NCBI RefSeq assembly: GCF_035956715.1
Contig: NZ_CP108381.1
Location: 4,000,001-4,064,000, forward strand
Reading direction: 5' to 3'
Source: Nocardia sp. NBC_01329
Lineage (GTDB): Bacteria > Actinomycetota > Actinomycetes > Mycobacteriales > Mycobacteriaceae
DNA length: 64,000 nucleotides
In this document: positions 24,878 to 32,897 of the stretch, one piece after another
How the letters are laid out: each line of letters opens with the position of its first letter
Position numbering within the stretch: the stretch's first letter is position 1
Position numbers and translations under genes: made by a program
The notes under the pieces: generated by a model
Told to the model about the DNA's origin: nothing
What the model saw: only the letters and a program-made list of their open reading frames with translations
Database searches by the model: none

Positions 24878-26314
24878 TTACACGTCGAAGTAGAGTTCGA
24901 ACTCGTACGGGTGCGGCCGCAGATTCACCGGGGCGATCTCCTGCTCGCGCTTGATGCTGATCCAGGTGTCGATCAGGTCCTCGGTGAAGACATTGCCTTC
25001 GGTGAGGTACTCGTGATCGGCCTCGAGCCGGTCGATGACCGAGGACAGGCTGGTGGGGGCCTGCGGGATGTTCTTGGCCTCCTCCGGCGGGAGCTCGTAG
25101 AGGTCCTTGTCGACCGGGGCCAGCGGCTCGATCTTCTTCTTGATGCCGTCCAGGCCGGCCATCAGCATGGCGGCGAAGGCCAGGTACGGGTTGCCCGAGG
25201 AGTCCGGCGCGCGGAATTCGATGCGCTTGGCCTTCGGGTTGTTGCCGGTGACCGGGATGCGGACGGCGGCGGAGCGGTTGCGCTGCGAGTACACCAGGTT
25301 GATCGGGGCCTCGTAGCCGGGGACCAGGCGGTGGTAGGAGTTCACCGTGGGGTTGGTGAACGCCAGCAGCGACGGCGCGTGGTGCAGGATGCCGCCGATG
25401 TAGTGCCGGGCCAGGTCCGACAGGCCGCCGTAGCCGGCCTCGTCGTGGAAGAGCGGCTTGCCGTCCTTCCACAGCGACTGGTGCGCGTGCATACCCGAGC
25501 CGTTGTCACCGAAGAGCGGCTTCGGCATGAAGGTGACGGTTTTGCCCTCGGCCCACGCGGTGTTCTTGACGATGTATTTGAACAGCTGCAGATCGTCGGC
25601 CGCGCTCAGCAGGGTGTTGAACTTGTAGTTGATCTCGGCCTGGCCGGCGGTGCCGACCTCGTGGTGGCCGCGCTCGAGCTCGAACCCGGCGTTCTGCAGG
25701 TTGGTGGAGATCTTGTCCCGCAGGTCGACGTAGTGGTCGTAGGGGGCGACCGGGAAGTACCCGCCCTTGTTACGGACCTTGTAGCCGCGGTTCGGGCTGC
25801 CGTCCGGATTGACCTTGGCGCCGGTGTTCCAGGAGCCGGAGATGGACTCGACCTCGTAGAAGGCGCCGTTCATACCGGAGTCGTAGCGGACCGAGTCGAA
25901 GATGTAGAACTCGGCCTCGGCGCCGAAGTACGCGGTATCGGCGATGCCGGTGGAGCGCAGGTACTCCTCGGCCTTGCGGGCGATATTGCGCGGGTCGCGC
26001 GAGTAGGACTCACGGGTGAACGGGTCGTGCACGAAGAAGTTCAGGTTGAGCGTCTTCGCCGCACGGAACGGGTCCAGCTGCGCGGTGCTGTAGTCGGGCA
26101 GCAGCAGCATGTCGGACTCGTCGATGGACTGGAAGCCCCGCACCGAGGAACCGTCGAAGGCGAGGCCTTCCTCGGCGAGGTCGGCGGTGAAGGCCTTCGC
26201 CGGGATGGAGAAGTGCTGCTGCACACCGGGCAGATCGCTGAATCGGATGTCGATGTACTCGACATCCTGGTCCGCGATGTACTTGATGACCTCGTCGGCC
26301 GTGCTGAACGTCAC
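24878..26314 (-). CDS. glnA: Glutamine synthetase type I (GlnA1)
   Basis: 478 residues from GTG 26314, with AAGGAG upstream. It makes glutamine from glutamate, ammonia and ATP as a cytosolic dodecamer. Family landmarks: FDGSSVRGFQSIDESDM near the N-terminus, GAEAEFYIFD and FMPKPLFGDNGSGMHAHQSL at the active site, NRSAAVRIP, and KDLYELPPEEAKNIP with Tyr406 as the adenylylation site. That places it in the GlnE-regulated beta subgroup, and glnE lies 6.6 kb away. Upstream GlnR boxes suggest activation under nitrogen limitation. It ends just after the integrase remnant. Confidence 0.97.
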   Translation of the reverse strand: MTFSTADEVIKYIADQDVEYIDIRFSDLPGVQQHFSIPAKAFTADLAEEGLAFDGSSVRGFQSIDESDMLLLPDYSTAQLDPFRAAKTLNLNFFVHDPFTRESYSRDPRNIARKAEEYLRSTGIADTAYFGAEAEFYIFDSVRYDSGMNGAFYEVESISGSWNTGAKVNPDGSPNRGYKVRNKGGYFPVAPYDHYVDLRDKISTNLQNAGFELERGHHEVGTAGQAEINYKFNTLLSAADDLQLFKYIVKNTAWAEGKTVTFMPKPLFGDNGSGMHAHQSLWKDGKPLFHDEAGYGGLSDLARHYIGGILHHAPSLLAFTNPTVNSYHRLVPGYEAPINLVYSQRNRSAAVRIPVTGNNPKAKRIEFRAPDSSGNPYLAFAAMLMAGLDGIKKKIEPLAPVDKDLYELPPEEAKNIPQAPTSLSSVIDRLEADHEYLTEGNVFTEDLIDTWISIKREQEIAPVNLRPHPYEFELYFDV

Positions 26315-26388
26315 TTAGTTCTCCTTACGGATAGATTCCCAGCCAGTATCGAGTGCAGGGCGTCGCGACCCGACGCTATGGACAGGGT

Positions 26389-26426
26389 GTTTCCCGCCAG
26401 TCAAGAGTGTGTTTCGCCAGTGTTAC
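26389..26426 (-). promoter_or_regulatory. Pair of GlnR boxes upstream of glnA1
   Basis: On the coding strand, GTAAC-N6-GAAAC (26426-26411) matches the actinobacterial GlnR consensus gTnAC-n6-GaAAc exactly, and TTGAC-N6-GAAAC (26404-26389) matches with one change. They are spaced 22 bp, two helical turns, as in known GlnR-activated promoters. A -10-like TAGCGT follows at 26378-26373. The boxes take the place of a -35. Confidence 0.8.
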
Positions 26427-26550
26427 ACGTCGTGTCGGCGGGGTGTCTTGGGCCACGCCACGAACAGCGAGTTCGTCTCGCGGCCTGCGTCCGGGCATCC
26501 GACCGGCGGTTGCGCCGGATATCCCCCCAGAACGCGCATCGTGCGCCGCG

Positions 26551-26852
26551 GCAGCGAAGGCGGAGGGTACGCACGACAAGCACAGCTGGGCGAAGCCCAC
26601 CCATAGTCCGCGCACGGCCCGCAGCGAAGGCGGAGGGTACGCACGACGAGCACAGCTGGGCGAAGCCCATCCGCAGTCCGCGCACGGCCCGGAGCGAAGG
26701 CGGAGGGTACGCACGACGAGCACAGCTGGGCGAAGCCCATCCGCAGTCCGCGCACGGCCCGGAGCGAAGGCGGAGGGTACGCACGACGAGCACAGCTGGG
26801 CGAAGCCCATCCGCAGTCCGCGCACGGCCCGGAGCGAAGGCGGAGGGTACGC
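26551..26852. repeat. 70-bp intergenic tandem repeat
   Basis: Four full 70-bp units begin at 26551, 26621, 26691 and 26761, plus a 22-bp partial unit to 26852. Units 3 and 4 are identical, unit 2 differs by one base, unit 1 by about four. Each contains GGCGGAGGGTAC and CAGCTGGGCGAAGCCCA (small hairpin GGGC-GAA-GCCC). 70 is not a multiple of 3, so the array is not coding. It fills most of the 550-bp gap between the divergent glnA1 and RDD genes and runs up to the RDD promoter. Not CRISPR: there are no spacers. Confidence 0.95.
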
Positions 26853-26853
26853 C

Positions 26854-26859
26854 TATCCT
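26854..26859 (+). promoter_or_regulatory. -10 hexamer of a leaderless RDD-gene promoter
   Basis: TATCCT ends 6 nt before ATG 26866, so transcription would begin at the start codon. Its -35 region would fall inside the partial fifth copy of the 70-bp repeat, which ties repeat copy structure to promoter function. Confidence 0.55.
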
Positions 26860-26865
26860 GGGTTC

Positions 26866-27321
26866 ATGGCACGTATCACCGGCTCTTGGCTCTCCGGACC
26901 TCCCGTCGCTCCCGGTGCGGGCGGCGCCGACGACTACGCCGGAGCCGAGCTGGGGTTGCCACGCGAGGGCGCCGGATCGCTGCCGGGAATGTTTCGCCGG
27001 ATCGTCGCGATGATGGTCGATTGGTTCATCGCGGTCGGGATCTCGGCACTGATCGCCCAGGGCATGCCGACCTCGTCGGTGAACCTGCTCCTCTGGTTCG
27101 TGATCGGCATCGCGGCGGTGACACTGTTCGGGTTCACCCCGGGGCAGTATTTCCTGCGCATCCGGGTGATCCGTGTCGATGCCGACGCACCCGTCGGATT
27201 CCTGCGGGCCCTGGGGCGTCAGATGCTGCTGGTTTTCGTGATTCCCGCACTGTTCACCGATGCCGACGGGCGCGGTATGCATGATCGCGCGACGGGGACC
27301 GCGGTGGTGCGTTCCCGCTGA
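26866..27321 (+). CDS. RDD-family membrane protein
   Basis: 151 residues from ATG 26866. After a polar N-terminus come three to four hydrophobic helices; the RDD-type positions are seen in PGMFRRIVAMMVDWFIAVGISALI (Arg-Asp pair) and QYFLRIRVIRVD with LHDRATGT-like HDRATGTAVV near the end. A neighbour of glnA1 in mycobacteria is of this kind (Rv2219A). RDD proteins are poorly understood; some act as Na+/H+ antiporters. Confidence 0.85.
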   Translation: MARITGSWLSGPPVAPGAGGADDYAGAELGLPREGAGSLPGMFRRIVAMMVDWFIAVGISALIAQGMPTSSVNLLLWFVIGIAAVTLFGFTPGQYFLRIRVIRVDADAPVGFLRALGRQMLLVFVIPALFTDADGRGMHDRATGTAVVRSR

Positions 27322-27516
27322 CCCCGCGGTAAGGGCCTACGCCTGTCGATCGAGTTCGGCGGCGCCGCCGCGCTGTGGTTCGCCGGACTACCGCGGTTCG
27401 CCGGACTACCGCGGTTCGCGCTGCTGCCCGCGGCGGCTCTGCTGGTCTATCGCCTCTTCGCTCAGGACCGGGTGCGCTGGCTCCTGCGGCATCGAGCGAC
27501 CCGGCCCCGCGTGGAA

Positions 27517-28251
27517 TCAGCGGCGGCGGATGGTGCGCTGCATACCCCGCATCTTCGCGTTACCCGGCATCGGCCCCTTGGGCATGGCCGGACCACCGCG
27601 CGAACTCAGGGCGCTGAGGCGGCCCTCGATCAGATCGATCCGTTTCGTGTCGATATTGCGCGGGAGTTTGGTGAGATAACGCTGGAGTTCCTTGAGCGGC
27701 ACCTGTCCCTCCTCGTTACCGATCATCACGTCGTAGATGGGGGTGTCGCCGACGATACGGGCGGTGCGCTTCTTCTCCTGGGCGAGCAGTGACCGCAGCC
27801 GCTGCGGGGACCCCTCCCCCACGAAGATGACGCCGGGCAGTCCGATGACGCGATGGACGGCGTCGAGCTGGGTGGTGGCGGCGATCCCGTTGCTGACCCG
27901 CCATTTGCCCCGCAGGTTGTCCAGCACCCAGGCAGCCGCGCCGGCCTGGCCCTCGGCCTTGCCGTAGACCGACTTCTGCACCCGGCGGCCGAAGATGATG
28001 AAGGCGAACAGCAGACCGAGCAGCAGCCCCAGGGGCAGCAGGAACCACTGCACACCGAAGAGGAAGCCGATCCCGAACAGCACCAGGGTGGTGACGACCA
28101 CCGCGCCGATCATCAGCGGCAGCAGCAGCTTGTCCTCTTTGCGCTGCATCTGGAACGCCTGCCAGATCTGCTGACGACGTTCCTTCGACTGTGCTTTGCG
28201 CGCGGCTTTCGCCGCGGCCTTCGCCTCTTTGTCGGGCTTGCCTGCTGCCAT
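27517..28251 (-). CDS. DUF4191 membrane protein (Rv2219-like)
   Basis: 244 residues from ATG 28251. Lys/Ala-rich basic start (EAKAAAKAARKAQSKERRQQIW), two adjacent membrane helices (about 55-105), then a soluble domain (GLPGVIFVGEGSPQRLRSLLAQEKKRTARIVGDTPIYDVMIGNEEGQVPLKELQRYL). This is DUF4191, conserved across mycolic actinobacteria next to glnA1/lipA. Function unknown. Confidence 0.85.
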   Translation of the reverse strand: MAAGKPDKEAKAAAKAARKAQSKERRQQIWQAFQMQRKEDKLLLPLMIGAVVVTTLVLFGIGFLFGVQWFLLPLGLLLGLLFAFIIFGRRVQKSVYGKAEGQAGAAAWVLDNLRGKWRVSNGIAATTQLDAVHRVIGLPGVIFVGEGSPQRLRSLLAQEKKRTARIVGDTPIYDVMIGNEEGQVPLKELQRYLTKLPRNIDTKRIDLIEGRLSALSSRGGPAMPKGPMPGNAKMRGMQRTIRRR

Positions 28252-28388
28252 GGCTCCCAGAATAATGCCCGGGCCACACGCCCCGGCCACGGGACGGACT
28301 CCGCCCCTCACCCGCGGCGACCGGGCCCCGATCCGCGCGGCCGGCCACGGTGCGGGCTCAGCGTCGCGCGGGCGAGGAGAATGCAGGG

Positions 28389-28583
28389 ATGTCCACCGAT
28401 TCCCGCCACTCCGGCGATCTGGCCGCCACCCGCTGCAATTTCGCCCCCATCCGGCTCACCGCCGCGGATCTGGAACGGATCCACGGAAACGACGAGCGTT
28501 TGTCCCGGGTGAACTACGCTCGGCTGATCGACTTCAACCGGCGCCCGGTCACCGCGCTCGCCGAGTCGGAACGGGCCCGCTGA
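28389..28583 (+). CDS. Small protein of unknown function
   Basis: 64 residues from ATG 28389, preceded by GAGGAGAATGCAGG. No membrane segment, no recognised family; the sequence has a plausible helical core (LTAADLERIHGNDERLSRVNYARLIDFNRRPVTAL). It runs toward the alpha/beta hydrolase gene 94 nt downstream and may be co-transcribed. Between them, at about 28617-28640, is a stretch related in inverted orientation to the 70-bp repeat near glnA1. Confidence 0.5.
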   Translation: MSTDSRHSGDLAATRCNFAPIRLTAADLERIHGNDERLSRVNYARLIDFNRRPVTALAESERAR

Positions 28584-28677
28584 ACTCACCGAGCGCCGCA
28601 GGAGCCGCGATGAGGCGGTACCTCCGCCTTCGCTACGGCCTCCGCCGACACGTGTACGGGCTTCGAAGGAGGATCTG

Positions 28678-29538
28678 ATGACCAGCGACCAGGACATACG
28701 AGTGGACCGCGGGGAATTCGAGCACGGCGGGAACCGGCTGAGCCGGCGGTCCTGGGTGCCCGCGACACCGGCACGCGGGGTCGTCGTTCTCGTTCACGGG
28801 GTGGCCGAGCATTCGGGACGTTACGAGTACGTCGCACGGACTCTGGCGGCGGCCGGTTTCGCTGTGTACGCGTTCGACCATGTGGGACACGGCGAATCCT
28901 CCACAGCCGGTTCCCGCGCCAACATCGGGTCGGTCGCCGACGCGGCGGACAATGTGGCGGCACTGCTCGACCTGGCCCGTGCGGAGCATCCCGGGGTCCC
29001 GGCGTTCGTGATCGGCCATTCCATGGGTGCGTTGATCACCCTGTATCTGGCCACCCGGGCGCCGCTGGACGTGGCCGGGGTGGTGGTGTCGGCACCGCCG
29101 CTGATCATCGACGCGGGTAATCCGGCACAGCGACTGCTGGCGCCGGTGCTCACCCGGCTGGCACCGAATCTGGGTGTGCTGAAACTCGATTCGTCACAGA
29201 TCAGCCGGGATCCGGAGGTGGTCGCGGCCTACGACAACGACCCCCTGGTGTTCCGCGGGAAGCTACCCGCACGCACCGCGACCGAGATCCTCACGGCCGC
29301 CGCGACCGTGCTCGACCGGCTACCGCGATTACGGGTTCCGACGCTGGCGTTGCACGGGACCGGTGACGCCATCGCCGCCCCGGCGAGTACGGACCGGATC
29401 GAACAGCGCGCCGGCACCACCGATCTCACGGTCCGCCGTTACGACGGGCTGTACCACGAGATCTTCAACGAACCCGAGCGCGACGAGGTACTCACCGATG
29501 TGGTCGCCTGGCTGGACGCGCGGGTCGCCGCGAAGTGA
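28678..29538 (+). CDS. Alpha/beta hydrolase, monoacylglycerol-lipase type
   Basis: 286 residues from ATG 28678, with GGAGG 7 nt upstream. The motifs HGVAEHSGRYEYVA (oxyanion loop) and GHSMGALI (nucleophile Ser) with later catalytic Asp (TGDAIAAP) and His (LYHEIFNE) place it with Rv0183-like monoacylglycerol lipases/lysophospholipases. It should release fatty acids from monoglycerides; no signal peptide is visible. Confidence 0.9.
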   Translation: MTSDQDIRVDRGEFEHGGNRLSRRSWVPATPARGVVVLVHGVAEHSGRYEYVARTLAAAGFAVYAFDHVGHGESSTAGSRANIGSVADAADNVAALLDLARAEHPGVPAFVIGHSMGALITLYLATRAPLDVAGVVVSAPPLIIDAGNPAQRLLAPVLTRLAPNLGVLKLDSSQISRDPEVVAAYDNDPLVFRGKLPARTATEILTAAATVLDRLPRLRVPTLALHGTGDAIAAPASTDRIEQRAGTTDLTVRRYDGLYHEIFNEPERDEVLTDVVAWLDARVAAK

Positions 29539-29579
29539 GCGGCGGCCCGGTACGCGAGACCGGATTCGGGATGCCGGTC

Positions 29580-31025
29580 CTACGCGTATACGGCGAGGCA
29601 GGCGCTCTCGCCTTCGAGCACGCCCAGCCGGAACGCGTCCAGCCGCAGATAACCCTCGGGAACGACCTCGCCGTTGACATCGCTGGCCGCCAGCCCGTCG
29701 GCCAGCAGACCCGATACCGCCTCGTCCAGATCACCGGCGGACAGTCTCGGGTTGCTGTTCTCCCGGCTCAGCGCCGTGGTCACCACGCCCGATAGGCAAG
29801 CGGTCCGCAGACCGGCGCTGTCGGCGCCGGTCAGGGACAGTTGTCTATGGTTCTGGTACGCGAGTGTGTAGCGGGAGACGAAGACGACGAACGCGTTGTA
29901 GTCTCCGGTCACGATCGCGGACAGGGGTTCGTCCTCGGTGCCGGTTTCTCCCGCCCATTCGGCCAGGGCGTCGACGTCGGTGCCGACGACATCGGTGACC
30001 GGGCAATACGCGACGGGCACGGTGGAGGCGGCGTCCGAGCAGCGGGCGGGCACACCGTCGTAGTTGTAGTCGGGCGAACCGGCGACGGGCAGGATATCGG
30101 CCAGTGCGGCAGCCATATCGCGCAGTGAATCCTCGGTGATCTCCAACTGCAGGTACTCCTCGCCCGGTTCCTCGAAGGTCACCGGGAGGCCGGCGCGGCG
30201 CGCCTCGATCTCCTGTTCGTCGATCCCGGCGCAGGCCGCGGCGCCGTCGGTGTAGCCCATCTGCACCGCGGTCACCCGCTCGAAGGCGGTGCCGTGCACG
30301 TTGTCCGGATCGCCGGGATCACGGTCACGCACCGCGACCGTGGCGCCCAGCACGCCGTTGAGGCCCTCGGTGGTATTGAGCGCGAAATGGCGGGAGTCAC
30401 CCTCGGCCACATGCCGGAGGAACACCCCGGCCAGGCAGTCGGCCTGTTGTTCGGTGACCAGTCCCGGTGAATCCTCGGTCGCGATTCCGGCGGTTATCTG
30501 CAGGGCGTGCCCGTATTCGTGGGCGAGCACCATCACCACGGCCATCTCGCCGAATTGCTCGACCAGTTCCGGCAGCAGCACCCCACGATCCCAGCCGATG
30601 GTCTCGTCGGTGCCGCAATAGGCGGCGTTCACCAGTTCATGGGTGCTCATCCCGCAGAACTCGACCGAATCGCGTTCGGCGGCGTTCCCGTCCCAGGACA
30701 CGAGTTCGGAGACCGGCCGGAACTTCCCCGGGAAGGTCGCCGAGTAGTTCTCGGCCCAGAACTCCTCGATATCGGCGACCGCGTTGAGCGCGAGCCGGTC
30801 CGTTTCACCGCCGTCACCGTTGGTGGCCTGCCGAGCGCTGTCGGGTACTCCTTCCCGGGGACCACTGGGCCCGGTGCTGGTCGTGGCTCCCGTGATCTGC
30901 CATGGGTTCGCCGAATCCGTCGCCCGCTGTATCGAATTCGCCGCCGAGCAGGCCGTCGGCGCCGATATCGTCAATATCGCCGCGGCCGCCGCGCCGGCCA
31001 GCCGTGACCACTGTGTTCTGGCCAT
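29580..31025 (-). CDS. Neutral zinc metallopeptidase, lipoprotein
   Basis: 481 residues from ATG 31025 (GGAGGCGGAA upstream); the frame stays open far upstream, but that part is antisense noise. The signal sequence ends in the lipobox-like SAPTAC. The zinc site HEYGH (VMVLAHEYGHALQI), followed by TEQQADCLAGVFL with the third ligand in the Glu/Asp region, fits the putative neutral zinc metallopeptidase family (PF04228). Several Cys pairs suggest disulfides outside the cell. Substrate unknown. Confidence 0.85.
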   Translation of the reverse strand: MARTQWSRLAGAAAAAILTISAPTACSAANSIQRATDSANPWQITGATTSTGPSGPREGVPDSARQATNGDGGETDRLALNAVADIEEFWAENYSATFPGKFRPVSELVSWDGNAAERDSVEFCGMSTHELVNAAYCGTDETIGWDRGVLLPELVEQFGEMAVVMVLAHEYGHALQITAGIATEDSPGLVTEQQADCLAGVFLRHVAEGDSRHFALNTTEGLNGVLGATVAVRDRDPGDPDNVHGTAFERVTAVQMGYTDGAAACAGIDEQEIEARRAGLPVTFEEPGEEYLQLEITEDSLRDMAAALADILPVAGSPDYNYDGVPARCSDAASTVPVAYCPVTDVVGTDVDALAEWAGETGTEDEPLSAIVTGDYNAFVVFVSRYTLAYQNHRQLSLTGADSAGLRTACLSGVVTTALSRENSNPRLSAGDLDEAVSGLLADGLAASDVNGEVVPEGYLRLDAFRLGVLEGESACLAVYA

Positions 31026-31264
31026 TTCCGCCTCCCCGTTCCGAACCGGGTCCACAGACCCGGCACCACCCGGATCGCGAGACCGCCGCGCCGGACAGAG
31101 GATCATCGAATCACAAGGCGGGCAACGGCGTACAGCGAAGAAACGCGGGCGGTTCGTCCATTCTGCGGTATAGGGATCGCCGAGGCGGCCGTCAACGCTC
31201 GGCGCGTTGTCGGCCGCGGCCGCCGAGGAGCTCGCGCTCTGCCTGCCCGGCTGCACCTCGCGGG

Positions 31265-32254
31265 TCACCGTCGCCGATCGCCGGGTGAGTCCTGGTATCG
31301 GGTGGCGATCGCGGCGGCGCGGTCGCGTAGACAAGTGCGCAACGACTGCGGAGCCAGGGCTTCCACGTCCATGGCGAGCTGCCATAGTGCCCATTCGGCG
31401 TGTCGCGAGTCCTGGAACGTCACCTCCATCCGCAGCCGGCCGTCCGCGTCGCGTTCCTCGGTGCGGACGGCCAGTGCGGTACCCACCAACTCCTCCCGCC
31501 GCGCCGGGTCCACCCGTACCAGCACCGCGATCTGGTCGCCGCCGGTCCGGAACCGCGTGCTGCGTTCCTGCCATTCCCGGTCCAGATCGACCCGGTCCGG
31601 CCGCTGGGCCGGTTCGGGGAGTTCCTCGGCAGCGGATACCCGCGACAGCCGGTAAGTGCGGTCGGCACCGGCCCGCATGGCCAGCAGGTAGCCCCGGTCG
31701 CGAACGATGACCACGCCGATCGGATCCACCGTGCGCCACTTCGGGGGCCGGCCGATTGCCGCGTAGTGGATACGCAGCTTGTTTCCGGCGAGCACCGCGC
31801 GCCGGACCTCGGCCAGTACGGCGCCGGACACCTCCTCGGCGACCGACCGGCGCGACAACAGATCGGCCTCCGGGTCGATGAGCAATCGCTCGGCCACATC
31901 GGCTGCGGTATTCCGATAGTTCTCGGGTAACGCGTCGACCACCTTGAGCATCGCCGAAGCAAGCGCCGAGCCGAGGCCGAATGCCTGCGCACCACGCCGC
32001 GATCCGGCGACCAGCAGGGCAAGCGCCTCGTCGTGGTTCAGTCCGGTGAGCTCGGTCCGAAATCCGGGTAGCAGCGCGAAACCGCCGTATCGGCCGCGTT
32101 CGGCGAAGACCGGGATGCCCGCCGCGGACAACGCTTCGATATCGCGCAATACGGTGCGGGTGGATACCTCCAGCTCGTCGGCCAGCTCGGCCGCGGTCAG
32201 CCGACCGCGCTGGCGCAGCAACAGCACCATCGCCACCAACCGGTCGGCCCGCAC
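31265..32254 (-). CDS. WYL-domain transcriptional regulator (YafY type)
   Basis: 329 residues from GTG 32254. HTH_11 at the N-terminus (LRQRGRLTAAELADELEVSTRTVLRDIEALSAAGIPV), then the WYL domain (RIHYAAIGRPPKWRTVDPIGVVIVRDRGYLLAM) that senses a ligand, and a WCX-like end. It is divergent from the RidA-like gene with a perfect palindrome between them, so it likely controls both. A TAGATT -10 hexamer ends 6 nt before its GTG, which implies a leaderless message. Confidence 0.9.
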   Translation of the reverse strand: MRADRLVAMVLLLRQRGRLTAAELADELEVSTRTVLRDIEALSAAGIPVFAERGRYGGFALLPGFRTELTGLNHDEALALLVAGSRRGAQAFGLGSALASAMLKVVDALPENYRNTAADVAERLLIDPEADLLSRRSVAEEVSGAVLAEVRRAVLAGNKLRIHYAAIGRPPKWRTVDPIGVVIVRDRGYLLAMRAGADRTYRLSRVSAAEELPEPAQRPDRVDLDREWQERSTRFRTGGDQIAVLVRVDPARREELVGTALAVRTEERDADGRLRMEVTFQDSRHAEWALWQLAMDVEALAPQSLRTCLRDRAAAIATRYQDSPGDRRR

Positions 32255-32275
32255 GCGAAAAATCTACCCCGAATA

Positions 32276-32294
32276 CACGACACAGGGTGTCGTG
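32276..32294. promoter_or_regulatory. Palindromic operator between WYL regulator and RidA-like gene
   Basis: CACGACAC-AGG-GTGTCGTG is a perfect 8-bp inverted repeat, 10 nt upstream of the regulator's -10 hexamer. The core GACAC-N3-GTGTC has the form expected of YafY/WYL regulator sites. Confidence 0.7.
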
Positions 32295-32384
32295 ATTTAC
32301 GGGAAGGCTTGCCGCCACGGCGTCATAGAACTCGGCTACCCGGCCGATGGGCGTCCGTACTTCGACGAACCGAATGGAGCTGAT

Positions 32385-32786
32385 GTGGTAGTGGAACGAA
32401 CGGCGGTCAACCCGGTGACGTGGTCGATGGAGCTGGGATTCAACCAGGGCGAGCTCGTCTCCGGGCATACCCGGACCCTGTACTGCTCCGGACAGACCGC
32501 GATGAGCGGCGACGGCAAACCCCGGCATGCCGGTGACATGGCGGCGCAGTTGGCGCTGAGCCTCGACAACCTGGAGGCGGTGCTCGGCGCGGCCACCATG
32601 TCCCTCACGAACCTCGTCCGACTCAACGTCTACACCACCGACGTCGACCTGCTCTTCCAGCACTACGGCGTGCTGGCGGCTCGCCTGGGCGCTTCCGGGG
32701 TGGCACCGGCCACCACGATGCTCGGGGTCACCCGCTTGGCGATCCCCGGCCAGATGGTCGAACTCGAGGGCACCGCCGTCGGATGA
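32385..32786 (+). CDS. RidA-family protein
   Basis: 133 residues from GTG 32385, with GGAG 5 nt upstream. The chorismate-mutase-like RidA fold is recognisable: GHTRTLYCSGQTAMSGDGK, DMAAQLALSLDNLEAVLGAATMSLTNLVRLNVYTTDVD and ATTMLGVTRLAIPGQMVELEGTAV. The RidA Arg that binds the imine carboxylate is not obvious, so it may be a Rid sub-family without deaminase activity. Probably controlled by the divergent WYL regulator. Confidence 0.85.
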   Translation: MVVERTAVNPVTWSMELGFNQGELVSGHTRTLYCSGQTAMSGDGKPRHAGDMAAQLALSLDNLEAVLGAATMSLTNLVRLNVYTTDVDLLFQHYGVLAARLGASGVAPATTMLGVTRLAIPGQMVELEGTAVG

Positions 32787-32793
32787 CACGACC

Positions 32794-32826
32794 CTCGCCG
32801 CCGTCGGCACTGCCGGGGGCGGCGAG
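32794..32826. terminator. Probable bidirectional terminator
   Basis: CTCGCCGCC pairs perfectly with GGCGGCGAG across a 15-nt loop, between the convergent ends of the RidA-like gene (32786) and glnE (32898). No T-run. Confidence 0.45.
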
Positions 32827-32897
32827 TAACGGGGGCCGACGCGCAGACCGCGCCGCTGGGCTGTCACTCCCTCGGATCGCTTACCCGACCGCGCTCG

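Noticed and set aside
26551..26852. CRISPR array
   Set aside because: Units are contiguous 70-bp tandem copies with no unique spacers and no cas genes nearby.
24911..27013. Long + strand frames opposite glnA1
   Set aside because: Mirror frames of a high-GC gene, without starts, ribosome sites or domains.
31026..32867. Very long upstream extension of the metallopeptidase frame
   Set aside because: The frame is open only because of high GC; it is antisense to the WYL and RidA genes, and the signal peptide begins at 31025.
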